Shown one piece after another: positions 8,058 to 16,237 of a stretch of DNA of 64,000 nt; the first letter of the stretch is position 1; each line of letters begins with the position of its first letter. Both the position numbers and the translations under genes were made by a program. Below the pieces are notes generated by a model, which was not told where the DNA came from, made no database searches, and was given only the letters and a program-made list of their open reading frames with translations. The stretch spans positions 34,396 to 98,395 of the forward strand of contig NZ_SPQO01000020.1 in assembly GCF_004570325.1 (NCBI RefSeq), read 5' to 3'. Source of the stretch: Mycobacterium sp. PS03-16. GTDB lineage: Bacteria > Actinomycetota > Actinomycetes > Mycobacteriales > Mycobacteriaceae.

Positions 8058-9092
8058 ATGAGCGCGCCGCTGGCCGGCATCCGCATCATCGAGGTCGGCG
8101 TGATGCTGGCCGGGCCCTATGCGACGATGATGCTCGCCGACCTCGGCGCCGATGTCATCAAAGTGGAGCCGCCCGGCGGCGAGATCTCCCGCCAGGTCGG
8201 CGACAGCTATTTCGCGAGCCTGAACCGCAACAAACGCAACATATGCCTGGATCTGCGGTCCGAGGAAGGGCAGCAGCGCCTCGCCGAGCTGGTCGCCGAC
8301 TCGCACGCCCTCCTGGTCAACATGAAGCCGTCGGTGATCCGCCGGCTGGGACTGACCTACGAGGCGCTGCGCCGGCACAACGACAAGATCGTCTGCGTCG
8401 CGCTGACGGGGTTCGGGCTCACTGGCGGCGACGACCCGGCGTTCGACTACGTGGTCCAGGCGGCGACCGGGGTGGCGGCGATGACCGGCGAACCGGACGG
8501 GCCGCCCACACTGCCGGGCTATTCGTCGGCCGACAACTCGACGGGCCTGACCGCCGCGCTGGGACTGCTGGCGATGATCGTGTCGGGCCGTGGCGGGCAG
8601 GTGGACGTGTCGCTGCGCGATGTGATGCTGTCGCAGTTGAACTACCGGGTCGCGGCGTACCTGAACGACGGTGTCGAACCCCGCCGCCATCCCAACGGCG
8701 CCCACTCGTTCTACGTTCCGGCACAGCTGTTCCCGACCGCCGACGGGTTCCTGGCGCTGTTCGTCACCCACGACGGGTTCTGGCGGCTGTTCGCCGACGA
8801 GGCGGGCATCGACGGTTTCCCGACCATGGCGGAGCGGTCGGCGCGGCGCGATGAGGTGCTCGCACTGGTCACCTCCGCGCTGGCGCGGGATACGGCGACC
8901 GGTTGGGAGAAGCGGCTACGGCCGCTGGGCATTCCGGCGGCGGCCGTGCGCGCGCTGCCGGCCGCACTGGAGGAGACACCCGAGGTGCTGGTCACCGCGG
9001 GCGGGTTCCGGCTGGTGGGCAGCCCGGTGCGGATCAGCGGGTACGAACCGGAATACCGGCCGCCGCCACCGCCGCCGGGTCACTCGTCGTAG
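8058..9092 (+). CDS. CaiB/BaiF (class III) CoA-transferase
   Basis: A 344-aa family III CoA-transferase, slightly shorter than the usual ~400 residues. It opens with PLAGIRIIEVGVMLAGPYAT and has DLGADVIKVEPPGG and SLNRNKRNICLDL, the standard N-terminal signatures. The expected catalytic Asp, which forms the aspartyl-CoA anhydride, lies in SSADNSTGLTAALGLL. It would move CoA between a donor thioester and a free acid, possibly activating the substrate or recycling CoA after the mutase step. The start is the ATG at the end of the 32-bp tandem repeats. Its last 13 bases overlap the convergent ferredoxin gene. Confidence 0.88.
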   Translation: MSAPLAGIRIIEVGVMLAGPYATMMLADLGADVIKVEPPGGEISRQVGDSYFASLNRNKRNICLDLRSEEGQQRLAELVADSHALLVNMKPSVIRRLGLTYEALRRHNDKIVCVALTGFGLTGGDDPAFDYVVQAATGVAAMTGEPDGPPTLPGYSSADNSTGLTAALGLLAMIVSGRGGQVDVSLRDVMLSQLNYRVAAYLNDGVEPRRHPNGAHSFYVPAQLFPTADGFLALFVTHDGFWRLFADEAGIDGFPTMAERSARRDEVLALVTSALARDTATGWEKRLRPLGIPAAAVRALPAALEETPEVLVTAGGFRLVGSPVRISGYEPEYRPPPPPPGHSS

Positions 9093-9397
9093 GTGACCGC
9101 CACGATGTCGGTGTCGGGAATCGCCTGGCAGGTCAGCACGTATCCGTCCGCCACCTCGTCGTCGTCGAGCGCATCGTTGACCCGCATGGTGGCGGTCCCC
9201 TCGATGAGCCTGGCCATGCATGTCCCGCAGTTGCCGGCCTCGCACGAGAACGGGGGCGAGATGCCGGCGCGGCGGGCACTTTCGAGCAGCGTCTCACCGG
9301 CGACTCTGGCCACCGACACCTGCTTGCGGTCGAGGACGATCGTCACCTCGCCGCCGGGGGCGCCGGCGGGCGGGACGGGCATGGGCGAGGCCGACAT
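9080..9397 (-). CDS. [2Fe-2S] plant-type ferredoxin
   Basis: A 105-aa soluble electron carrier. The cluster ligands are in CEAGNCGTC (C-x4-C-x2-C) and the later LTCQ, the plant/vertebrate-type [2Fe-2S] fold, with the usual TLLESARRAGI helix before them. It could serve the Rieske oxygenase at 59117-60454 or another oxygenase in the region; no ferredoxin reductase is encoded in this window. The start MSASPMP was chosen because upstream codons run into the operator; MPVPPAG a few codons later is possible. It is divergent from the synthetase operon, with a perfect operator palindrome 34 bases upstream. Confidence 0.9.
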   Translation of the reverse strand: MSASPMPVPPAGAPGGEVTIVLDRKQVSVARVAGETLLESARRAGISPPFSCEAGNCGTCMARLIEGTATMRVNDALDDDEVADGYVLTCQAIPDTDIVAVTYDE

Positions 9398-9430
9398 ACA
9401 GCTCCTTCGAGCATCGACATTCTGACTTGA

Positions 9431-9447
9431 GGAGAATAGTATTCTCC
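9431..9447. promoter_or_regulatory. Perfect 17-bp operator palindrome
   Basis: GGAGAATAGTATTCTCC is a perfect palindrome between the divergent ferredoxin and acyl-CoA synthetase genes, matching the box TGAGAAT-N3-ATTCTCA at 12 of 14 positions. The 15-bp core GAGAATAGTATTCTC is identical to that at 52026-52040. An outer inverted pair ACTTGAG/CTCAAGT (9426 and 9465) surrounds it. TetR-family operator by form. Confidence 0.75.
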
Positions 9448-9504
9448 TGAAATGATAGTGTCTTCTCAAGTGCAGTCTACGGCGTCCAGGAGGGTCCGGC
9501 GGCG

Positions 9505-10926
9505 GTGAGCGATGGCCGACACGTGACCGGTTCCGCCGCGCTGGCGTTCGGCGACCGCGAGTACTCGCCGGCCGACATCGATGCCCTCGCCAGCGGAATG
9601 GCCACGGCGCTGGAGGAGCGCGGCGTGCGGGCCGGGGACCGCGTGGCGATGATGTCATCGAACCGACCGGAATTCGTGGCGGCGCTGCGCGGGATCTGGC
9701 ACCTCGGCGCCGCCGCGGTCCTGCTCAGCCCGGCCTGGAAGCACGCCGAGGTGGCGCACGCACTCCAGTTGACCCGGCCCAGCCATGCGGTCGGCGACCA
9801 TCCGGTGCTCGCGGACGCGATGCCGATGCTGCACCTCGACGAGTCGCTCTCACCCGGCCGGCGCGCGTTCGACGGCGTCGATCCGGCGCGCGACGCGGTG
9901 TTCGTGTTCAGCTCCGGCACCACCGGGATGCCCAAGGCCGTGCGGCACACCCACGGCGCGTTCGCCGTGGCGGTGCAGCAGTGGCGGGATGCGCTCGGGC
10001 TGTCGCCGGCGGACCGCATGCAGATCATGACACCCCCGTCGCACATCCTCGGTCTGCTCAACATCGTGATGGCGTTGCAGACCGGCGCCTGGATCCGCCT
10101 GCATCCGCGCTTCGACATCGACACGATGCTGCGCCACATCGAGGCGGACGGCATCACGATCGAGATGGCGGTCGCACCGATCGCGCTCGCGCTCGCCCGG
10201 CACCCCGATCTCGAGAGCCATGACCTGTCGTCGCTGCGGTACATCATGTGGTGTGCCACGCCGGTCACCACCGGCGTCGCCGACCACGTCACCGCGCGCA
10301 CCGGCGTGCCCTGGGTCGCGGCCTATGGCACCACCGAGGTACCGGTGATCGCCGCCAACCCCCTGACGGGGGCACGCCTGGACACCGTCGGCCGCCCGGT
10401 GCCCGGTGTGCAGGTGCGGGTGGTGTCGCTGCACGACGGCACACCGGTCGGTGCCGGAGACACCGGTGAGATCCAGGTTCGCTCGGCGGCGGTGATGGCC
10501 GGATACCTGCCCGCAGCGGCGACGTCCGCCGCGTTCGCCGACGGCTGGTACCGCACGGGTGACGTGGGCGCCCTCGACGGCGACGGCTGGCTCCGCATCA
10601 CCGACCGGTCCAAGGAGATGATCAAGGTCCGCGGGTTCCAGGTGGCGCCCGCCGAGGTCGAGGCCGTCCTGCACGGGCATCCGGTCGTCGAGGACTGCGC
10701 CGTCTTCGGCGAACCCGACGCGGCCGACGGCGAGGCGGTGGTCGCCGCGGTGACCACCAGCGCCGACGTCGCGCCCGACGAGCTGATCGATCTGGTGGGC
10801 GACCGGCTCGCCTCCTACAAGAGACCGCGCCGGGTGGTGTTCGTCCCGATCATCCCGCGCCTACCGTCCGGAAAGGTATTGCGCCGAGTGCTCAAGGAGC
10901 AACATGGACGTCCGTCTGACGGCTGA
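9505..10926 (+). CDS. Acyl-CoA synthetase (AMP-dependent, FadD-like)
   Basis: A 473-aa ANL-superfamily ligase with VFSSGTTGMPKAVRHTHG (nucleotide loop), AAYGTTEVPV, GWYRTGDVGALDGDGWLRI, the hinge DRSKEMIKVRGFQVAPAEVE and the catalytic Lys in LPSGKVLRRVLKEQ. It starts at GTG behind an AGGAGGG. First gene of an operon with a two-subunit acyl-CoA dehydrogenase and a crotonase, which it overlaps by 23 bases. It therefore activates the acid that enters this beta-oxidation round. The 'SKEMIKVRGFQVAP' hinge is of the 4-coumarate/medium-chain type rather than the long-chain FAAL type. Substrate not determinable. Confidence 0.9.
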   Translation: MSDGRHVTGSAALAFGDREYSPADIDALASGMATALEERGVRAGDRVAMMSSNRPEFVAALRGIWHLGAAAVLLSPAWKHAEVAHALQLTRPSHAVGDHPVLADAMPMLHLDESLSPGRRAFDGVDPARDAVFVFSSGTTGMPKAVRHTHGAFAVAVQQWRDALGLSPADRMQIMTPPSHILGLLNIVMALQTGAWIRLHPRFDIDTMLRHIEADGITIEMAVAPIALALARHPDLESHDLSSLRYIMWCATPVTTGVADHVTARTGVPWVAAYGTTEVPVIAANPLTGARLDTVGRPVPGVQVRVVSLHDGTPVGAGDTGEIQVRSAAVMAGYLPAAATSAAFADGWYRTGDVGALDGDGWLRITDRSKEMIKVRGFQVAPAEVEAVLHGHPVVEDCAVFGEPDAADGEAVVAAVTTSADVAPDELIDLVGDRLASYKRPRRVVFVPIIPRLPSGKVLRRVLKEQHGRPSDG

Positions 10927-11716
10927 ACAACGACAACTGCGTGACGCCGCCGCGGAGGTGGTCGGCGACCTGGGCCCGGGTTCGGTGGCCGATCTTGACG
11001 ATTCCGTCCGCCTGGGCAGGCTCGAGAAGGCGGTCGACGCCACCGGGTTTCGCACCTTACGGTCCGACGGCGCCTCGGCGGTGGAGGTCGCGATCGTCGC
11101 CGAGGAGTTCGGGCGGGGGCTGCTCGACGTGCCCTACCTCGGTCCGGTGCTCGCCGACGATCTGCGCCGCCGGCTGGGGCGGGAGGTATCGGGCGCCGCC
11201 GGGCCGGAGTCGGTCGACCTGACCGGCAGCCTCGCCGGGGTGATCGAGTCACCTTCGGAGCTGGCGGAGCTGTCCGACGAGGACGCCCGCCGGTGGTACG
11301 CGCTCGCGCTGGCGACCACCACCGCCGACATCGTCGGTGCCGCCCGTGGAACGCTCTCGCTGGCAACGGAGTACGCCAAGGTGCGCGAGCAGTACGGTGC
11401 GGCGATCGGGTCGTATCAGGCGGTCGCCCATCTGCTTGCGGAGAGCCTCGCGCTGATCGAGGGGTCGATCAGCGTCGCCCGCCACGCCGCCTGGGCCGTC
11501 GACGAGCTGCCGGTGCGGGAGGCGGTCGAGGCCGGCCGGATCGCGAAGATCTACTGCGCCCGGGCCGCGATGGCCGTGTGCGAGACGTCGATCCAGGTGC
11601 ACGGGGGGATCGGGAACACCTGGGAATGCCTGGCCCACGTCTACCTGCGCCGGGTGCTGGCCGCCACCGAGGTGTGGCCTGCGAAGCTCGAGGAGTTGAC
11701 CATTGGACTTTCGTGA
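10904..11716 (+). CDS. Acyl-CoA dehydrogenase, short subunit of a two-subunit enzyme
   Basis: A 270-aa acyl-CoA dehydrogenase-like protein, well short of the ~380 residues of a complete enzyme. The C-terminal half has VREQYGAAIGSYQAVAHLLA and VHGGIGNTWECLAHVYLRR, where the Glu of TWE is at a place where the family often carries an acidic residue near the flavin. It overlaps the synthetase upstream (23 bases) and the long dehydrogenase subunit downstream (14 bases). Split FadE pairs of this sort form alpha2beta2 tetramers in mycobacterial sterol side-chain degradation (ChsE1-ChsE2, ChsE4-ChsE5). I infer the same arrangement here. Confidence 0.85.
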   Translation: MDVRLTAEQRQLRDAAAEVVGDLGPGSVADLDDSVRLGRLEKAVDATGFRTLRSDGASAVEVAIVAEEFGRGLLDVPYLGPVLADDLRRRLGREVSGAAGPESVDLTGSLAGVIESPSELAELSDEDARRWYALALATTTADIVGAARGTLSLATEYAKVREQYGAAIGSYQAVAHLLAESLALIEGSISVARHAAWAVDELPVREAVEAGRIAKIYCARAAMAVCETSIQVHGGIGNTWECLAHVYLRRVLAATEVWPAKLEELTIGLS

Positions 11717-12794
11717 TTCCGCCGAGGAAGCCGCGTTCCGGGAACGGTTGCGCACCTGGCTGACCGAACAGAAGGGCAGGTTCCCGACGTCAGGGGACGA
11801 ATACTGGGCCAGACAGGGTGAGTGGCACCAGGCGCTCTACCGGGCCGGCTTCTTCGGCACCTCGTGGCCGAAACCATACGGCGGGCAGGATCTTCCGCCG
11901 GTCTACGACGTCATCGTCGACGAGGAGATCGCCAAGGCGGGGGCGCCGGCGCGGCCGAGCCTGGGCTACCTCGTCGTCGGGTTGAGCCATCACGGCAGCG
12001 AGGAACTCCGGCAGCGCTTCCTGCCCGGGCTGATCGACGGCACCGAGCGATACTGCCAGGGGTTCTCCGAACCGGGCGCCGGTTCGGACCTCGCCTCGCT
12101 GACCACCACCGCCACTGCTGAGGGTGACGACTACGTCATCAACGGGCACAAGATCTGGACCAGCTACTCCGACGTCGCGGACTGGTGCCTGCTGCTGGCG
12201 CGTACCGAAAAGGATGTGCCCAAGCACAGGGGCATCTCGGCGTTCATCATCGACATGCACCAACCCGGCATCGAACAGCGCCCGCTGAAGATGATCAGCG
12301 GCGTCACCAAGGAGTTCGGTCAGGTCCTCTTCGACGGGGCACGGGTGCCCGCCGCGAACATGGTCGGCGCACCCGGGGAAGGCTGGAAGCTGGCGATGAC
12401 TGTCGTCGCGCACGAACGGGAGCCCTCGACGCTGGGGTTCTCGGCGCGATACGGAAAGACGGTGCGTCAATTGGCATCCCGGGTCGACGGACCGCCGTCC
12501 GAGGAACTGCTGTGGGCGTGGGTGCAGACCGAGATGCTGCGGCTGCACGTGCGCCGGCGGCTGTCCGAGCAACTCGACGGCATCACCCACGGGCCGCAGG
12601 GCTCGCTCGACAAACTGCTGATGACGTGGACCGAGCAGTCCGTGGGACATGCCGCACTCCGCACCGTCGGCACGGCGGACGACGAGATGTTCGGCGCCTA
12701 CATGTACAGCCGCGCGCAGAGCGTCATGGGCGGCACATCGCAGATCCAGAAGAACATCATCGCCGGCCGGATACTCGGACTCGGAGTCCGGTGA
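11703..12794 (+). CDS. Acyl-CoA dehydrogenase, long subunit of a two-subunit enzyme
   Basis: A 363-aa acyl-CoA dehydrogenase with the FAD/substrate-loop motif CQGFSEPGAGSDLASL, VINGHKIWTSYSD and the C-terminal VMGGTSQIQKNIIAGRILG. In medium-chain dehydrogenases the residue before GTSQIQ is the catalytic Glu (YEGT); here it is Gly. That agrees with a two-subunit enzyme whose base is elsewhere or on the partner. The start is TTG, inside the end of the short subunit, giving MDFRDSAEEAAF; no better ATG is nearby. Partner of the preceding gene. Confidence 0.87.
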   Translation: MDFRDSAEEAAFRERLRTWLTEQKGRFPTSGDEYWARQGEWHQALYRAGFFGTSWPKPYGGQDLPPVYDVIVDEEIAKAGAPARPSLGYLVVGLSHHGSEELRQRFLPGLIDGTERYCQGFSEPGAGSDLASLTTTATAEGDDYVINGHKIWTSYSDVADWCLLLARTEKDVPKHRGISAFIIDMHQPGIEQRPLKMISGVTKEFGQVLFDGARVPAANMVGAPGEGWKLAMTVVAHEREPSTLGFSARYGKTVRQLASRVDGPPSEELLWAWVQTEMLRLHVRRRLSEQLDGITHGPQGSLDKLLMTWTEQSVGHAALRTVGTADDEMFGAYMYSRAQSVMGGTSQIQKNIIAGRILGLGVR

Positions 12795-12823
12795 GCGCCG
12801 GCGCGAACAGCGGAGGAGACGGA

Positions 12824-13591
12824 ATGTACGGCATGCCCGAGGAGATCCAGGTCACCGCGGACGGTCCGCTGCGGATCATCACCCTGAACCGGCCGGATGC
12901 GCTCAACGCCGTCAACGACGAACTGCACGAGGGGCTGGCGCAACTGTGGCCGCGGCTCAACGAGGACCTGGATGCACGGGCAGCGGTCATCACCGGTGCG
13001 GGACGGGCATTCTCGGCCGGCGGCGACTTCGCCTACCTACAGGAGCTCAGCGGCGATGCGAAGTTGCGGGCCAAGACAATCCTGCACGGCCGCGAGATCG
13101 TGCTGGGGATGTGCCGGACGCGCATCCCGGTGGTGGCCGCCGTGAATGGACCCGCGGTCGGGTTGGGCTGCAGTCTGGTGGCGCTGAGTGACATCGTGTA
13201 CATGGCGCCGACGGCGTACTTCGCCGATCCGCATGTCCAGGTGGGCCTGGTCGCCGCCGACGGCGGCCCGCTGACCTGGCCGCTGCACATCAGCCTGCTG
13301 CTGGCCAAGGAGTTCGCGATGACCGGCACGCGGATATCCGCACAGCGGGCGGCCGAACTCGGGCTGGCCAACCACGTCGTCGACGATCCGGTGAGTGAGG
13401 CCATCGCGTGCGCGGAGAAGATGATGCAGATGCCGCGCCAGGCGCTGGAATCGACCAAGCGGCTGCTCAACATCCATCTCGAGCGGGCGGTGCTGGCCAG
13501 CCTCGATTACGCGAACACCGCTGAGGAGCAGTCGTTCACGACCGAGGACTTCCGCACGATCGTCGCCAAGCTCAACGCCAAGAAGAACTGA
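12824..13591 (+). CDS. Enoyl-CoA hydratase/isomerase (crotonase family)
   Basis: A 255-aa crotonase-fold protein with ITLNRPDALNAVNDEL at the N-terminus, the oxyanion-hole segments AFSAGGDF and AAVNGPAVGLGCSLVALSDI, and the helix AELGLANHVV. It would hydrate the enoyl-CoA made by the preceding two-subunit dehydrogenase. The ATG eight bases after CGGAGGAG was chosen. A GTG at 12791 that overlaps the previous stop is in frame, but it would add an Ala/Gly-rich leader encoded by a copy of the GAGCGC-x-GCGCGAA motif seen in the 32-bp repeats. Last gene of the operon. Confidence 0.88.
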   Translation: MYGMPEEIQVTADGPLRIITLNRPDALNAVNDELHEGLAQLWPRLNEDLDARAAVITGAGRAFSAGGDFAYLQELSGDAKLRAKTILHGREIVLGMCRTRIPVVAAVNGPAVGLGCSLVALSDIVYMAPTAYFADPHVQVGLVAADGGPLTWPLHISLLLAKEFAMTGTRISAQRAAELGLANHVVDDPVSEAIACAEKMMQMPRQALESTKRLLNIHLERAVLASLDYANTAEEQSFTTEDFRTIVAKLNAKKN

Positions 13592-13704
13592 GCGGCGCTG
13601 ATCCGGGCGAGCCAGATTCAGGCCGATCGAAACCCGTAGCGTCTCAGAGCGTCGCCGTTAGCGTCGAACCCCTGACACCGGCATGACTGCAAGGGGACGA
13701 GACG

Positions 13705-14643
13705 ATGACTGCTACCACCGAAACCGCGTTACAGGTCGCACCACTGTCCGGTTGGACGGGCGCGTTGATCACGGGAGTCGACCTGTCGGCGCCGTTGTCC
13801 GAGGACGAGCGGGCGGTGATCCGTTCGGCACTGCACAAGTGGAAGGTGGTGTTCTTCCGCGATCAGGACCTCGACCACGCCGCCCAGATTGCGTTCGGCG
13901 CCCAGTTCGGCGACGTCACACCCGGTCACCCGTACGAGGGCGATTCTGCGCCGCAGGGATTCCCGCAGATCCACACGGTCTCGCCCGCCGCGTACGATCA
14001 CCGGTACGGCACGCGGTACCGCAAGAAGCTCAGCCCGAACGGCCCGCAGTGGCACGCCGACGTCACGCCGCTGATCAATCCGCCGTCGCATTCGATCCTG
14101 CGGGCAGAGACGGTACCGCCCTACGGCGGGGACACCCAGTTCACCAACGTCGCAGCCGTCTATCAGGGACTCGCACCGTCGGTGCGCGCGTTCATCGACG
14201 GCCTACGGGCAGAACACCGCTTCGGGGCGACATTCGCCGCTGACCGCAGCAGCGAGAAGATCGGCGACCTGGTGCGCCGCAATCCGCTGGCGACCATCCA
14301 TCCGGTCGTCCGCGTCCACCCCGAGACCCACGAACGGGTGGTGTACGTGAACCCGTCGTTCACCCGGGAGATCGTCGACCTGTCGCCCCGCGAGAGCCGG
14401 CACATCCTCGATCTGCTGTTCGAACAGATCGCCCGCCCCGAGTACACGGTGCGCTTCAAGTGGGCGCCGGGCAGCGTGGCGTTCTGGGACAACCGGGCCG
14501 CGCTGCACCTTGCTCCGCGCGACTTCGAGCATGTCCAGGGTGACCGGGTGCTGCATCGCATCACGCTGGTCGGCGACATCCCCGTGGGGCCGAGTGGCGC
14601 CGCCTCGGAGTCGATCTCGGGTGAGTTCTTCGGGGCTGCGTGA
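13705..14643 (+). CDS. TauD/TfdA-family Fe(II)/2-oxoglutarate dioxygenase
   Basis: A 312-aa dioxygenase of the taurine dioxygenase family. Iron ligands are in WHADVT (H117, D119) and the distal His in NRAALHLAPRD; the 2-oxoglutarate-binding Arg is in LHRITLVGD. It opens with SGWTGALITGVDLSAPL, as in alkylsulfonate dioxygenases. It heads an operon whose next three genes encode a sulfonate/taurine-type ABC importer, and a second dioxygenase of the same family (about 18 kDa more distant in sequence) closes it. The likely role is oxygenolytic release of sulfite from an organosulfonate as a sulfur source. The 113 bases upstream show no clear operator. Confidence 0.88.
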   Translation: MTATTETALQVAPLSGWTGALITGVDLSAPLSEDERAVIRSALHKWKVVFFRDQDLDHAAQIAFGAQFGDVTPGHPYEGDSAPQGFPQIHTVSPAAYDHRYGTRYRKKLSPNGPQWHADVTPLINPPSHSILRAETVPPYGGDTQFTNVAAVYQGLAPSVRAFIDGLRAEHRFGATFAADRSSEKIGDLVRRNPLATIHPVVRVHPETHERVVYVNPSFTREIVDLSPRESRHILDLLFEQIARPEYTVRFKWAPGSVAFWDNRAALHLAPRDFEHVQGDRVLHRITLVGDIPVGPSGAASESISGEFFGAA

Positions 14644-14644
14644 C

Positions 14645-15496
14645 ATGGCCACCGTCCTCTTGCGGCCACCCACCGAAGAGGTGGCCGCCGCGAGGCTCGT
14701 CGATCCGCGGACCCGCAGGGTCCGTCGCACCTCGCGGGTGCCGCGTCAACTGCAACGCCTTCTGGGTCCGGTGCTGCTGGTCGGTGTGTGGCAGATCCTC
14801 TCGTCCACGGGCATCTTCGACGAGCGGACGGTTCCCCCACCGAGTCGCGTGGTGGGTGCCGCCTATCGGCTCATCGCCGACGGGTCGCTGCCGGAGCATC
14901 TCTCGACCAGCCTGCTGCGGGTCGGCTACGGATTGGCTTTCGGGATCGCGCTCGGGCTCGGGCTGGCGCTGATCACCGGCCTGTCCCGGATCGGAGAGAA
15001 CCTCTTCGACGCGAATATGGAGGTGCTCAACGCGATTCCCAACTTCGCACTGGTACCTCTTCTGATCGTCTGGTTCGGCATCAGTGAAGTGCCCAAGATC
15101 ACGCTGATCACGATCGCAGTGGCCGTGTCGATATACATCAACACGTTCAGCGCGATCCGCAGTGTCGACGCCGGCCTGGTCGAGGCCGCTCGCTCGTTCG
15201 GCGCCGGCCGCGCCGAATTGATCTACCGCGTCGTCGTTCCAGGTTCACTTCCCGGCTTCCTCGTCGGTCTGCGGCTCGGGCTCACGGCGTCGTGGCTGGC
15301 GTTGATCTTCGCCGAGACCATCAACGCCAAGAAGGGCCTCGGCCGGATGATGACCGACGCGCGCGAGTACTTCCAGGTCGACGTGGTCTTCGTGCTGATC
15401 ACCGTCTACGCCGCGCTGGGACTGGTGTCGATCCTCGTCGTGCGCTTCCTCGAGGCTCGGCTGTTGACGTGGCGACGGGCGTATGACGGTGACTGA
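14645..15496 (+). CDS. ABC transporter permease, sulfonate/taurine/nitrate type (SsuC-like)
   Basis: A 283-aa inner-membrane permease with a short charged N-terminus and about six transmembrane segments. The EAA-loop motif SFGAGRAELIYRVVVPGSLP, which contacts the ATPase, is at about two-thirds of the length, and FAETINAKKGLGRMM follows, as in SsuC/TauC. The ATG lies one base after the dioxygenase stop. The gene overlaps the ATPase gene by 14 bases. Confidence 0.9.
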   Translation: MATVLLRPPTEEVAAARLVDPRTRRVRRTSRVPRQLQRLLGPVLLVGVWQILSSTGIFDERTVPPPSRVVGAAYRLIADGSLPEHLSTSLLRVGYGLAFGIALGLGLALITGLSRIGENLFDANMEVLNAIPNFALVPLLIVWFGISEVPKITLITIAVAVSIYINTFSAIRSVDAGLVEAARSFGAGRAELIYRVVVPGSLPGFLVGLRLGLTASWLALIFAETINAKKGLGRMMTDAREYFQVDVVFVLITVYAALGLVSILVVRFLEARLLTWRRAYDGD

Positions 15497-16214
15497 CACG
15501 CTGACCGACACCGTCGTCGTCGTCGAGAACCTACGAAAGAAGTTCGGCGACACCGTGATCCTCGACGGTATCGATCTGCGGATCCGTGCGGGTGAGTTCG
15601 TCGCGCTGCTGGGCCGCAGCGGATCCGGCAAGAGTACCTTCCTGCGGGCGCTGGGCGCCCTGGACGGCGATGTCGAAGGCGATCTGCGCGTGCCCGCACG
15701 CCGTGCGATCGTGTTCCAGGATCCTCGCTTGCTCCCGTGGCAGCGCGTCCTGACGAACGTGACCGTCGGCCTGCAGTCCACGTCGGCGGCACGCCGGCAG
15801 GCGATGGCCGCCCTGTCCGAAGTCAACCTCGCCGCCAAGGCGAAGGTGTGGCCGCGCACCTTGTCCGGGGGCGAGGCGCAGCGTGTCGCCCTGGCGCGGG
15901 CGTTGGTGCGCGAGCCGGATCTGCTGCTGCTGGACGAGCCGTTCGGCGCACTCGACGCGCTCACCCGAATCAAGATGCACGGGCTGCTGCAGGACCTGTG
16001 TCGCCGGCACACCCCCGCTGTCCTGCTCGTCACGCACGATGTCGACGAGGCGATCCTGCTCGCCGACCGCATCGTGGTGCTGACCGACGGCAGGTTCTCA
16101 CTCGACGCCGAAGTGGCCGTCCCGGCACCGCGCAGACGTGAATCACCGGAGTTCGCCGCCCTGCGATCCCGGCTGCTGACCGAACTCGGCGTCACCGACG
16201 GCCCACAAATCTGA
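15483..16214 (+). CDS. ABC transporter ATP-binding protein (SsuB/TauB-like)
   Basis: A 243-aa nucleotide-binding subunit. Walker A is GRSGSGKST, the Q-loop is in IVFQDPRLLPW, the signature is LSGGEAQRVALARAL, Walker B is LLLLDEPFGALDALTR and the switch His is in LLVTHDVDEA. The FQDPRLLPW sequence is typical of the sulfonate/nitrate importer subfamily. It powers import by the preceding permease, with the lipoprotein encoded downstream as substrate receptor. Confidence 0.92.
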   Translation: MTVTDTLTDTVVVVENLRKKFGDTVILDGIDLRIRAGEFVALLGRSGSGKSTFLRALGALDGDVEGDLRVPARRAIVFQDPRLLPWQRVLTNVTVGLQSTSAARRQAMAALSEVNLAAKAKVWPRTLSGGEAQRVALARALVREPDLLLLDEPFGALDALTRIKMHGLLQDLCRRHTPAVLLVTHDVDEAILLADRIVVLTDGRFSLDAEVAVPAPRRRESPEFAALRSRLLTELGVTDGPQI

Positions 16215-16237
16215 CACCCCGACCAGAAGGACACCAC

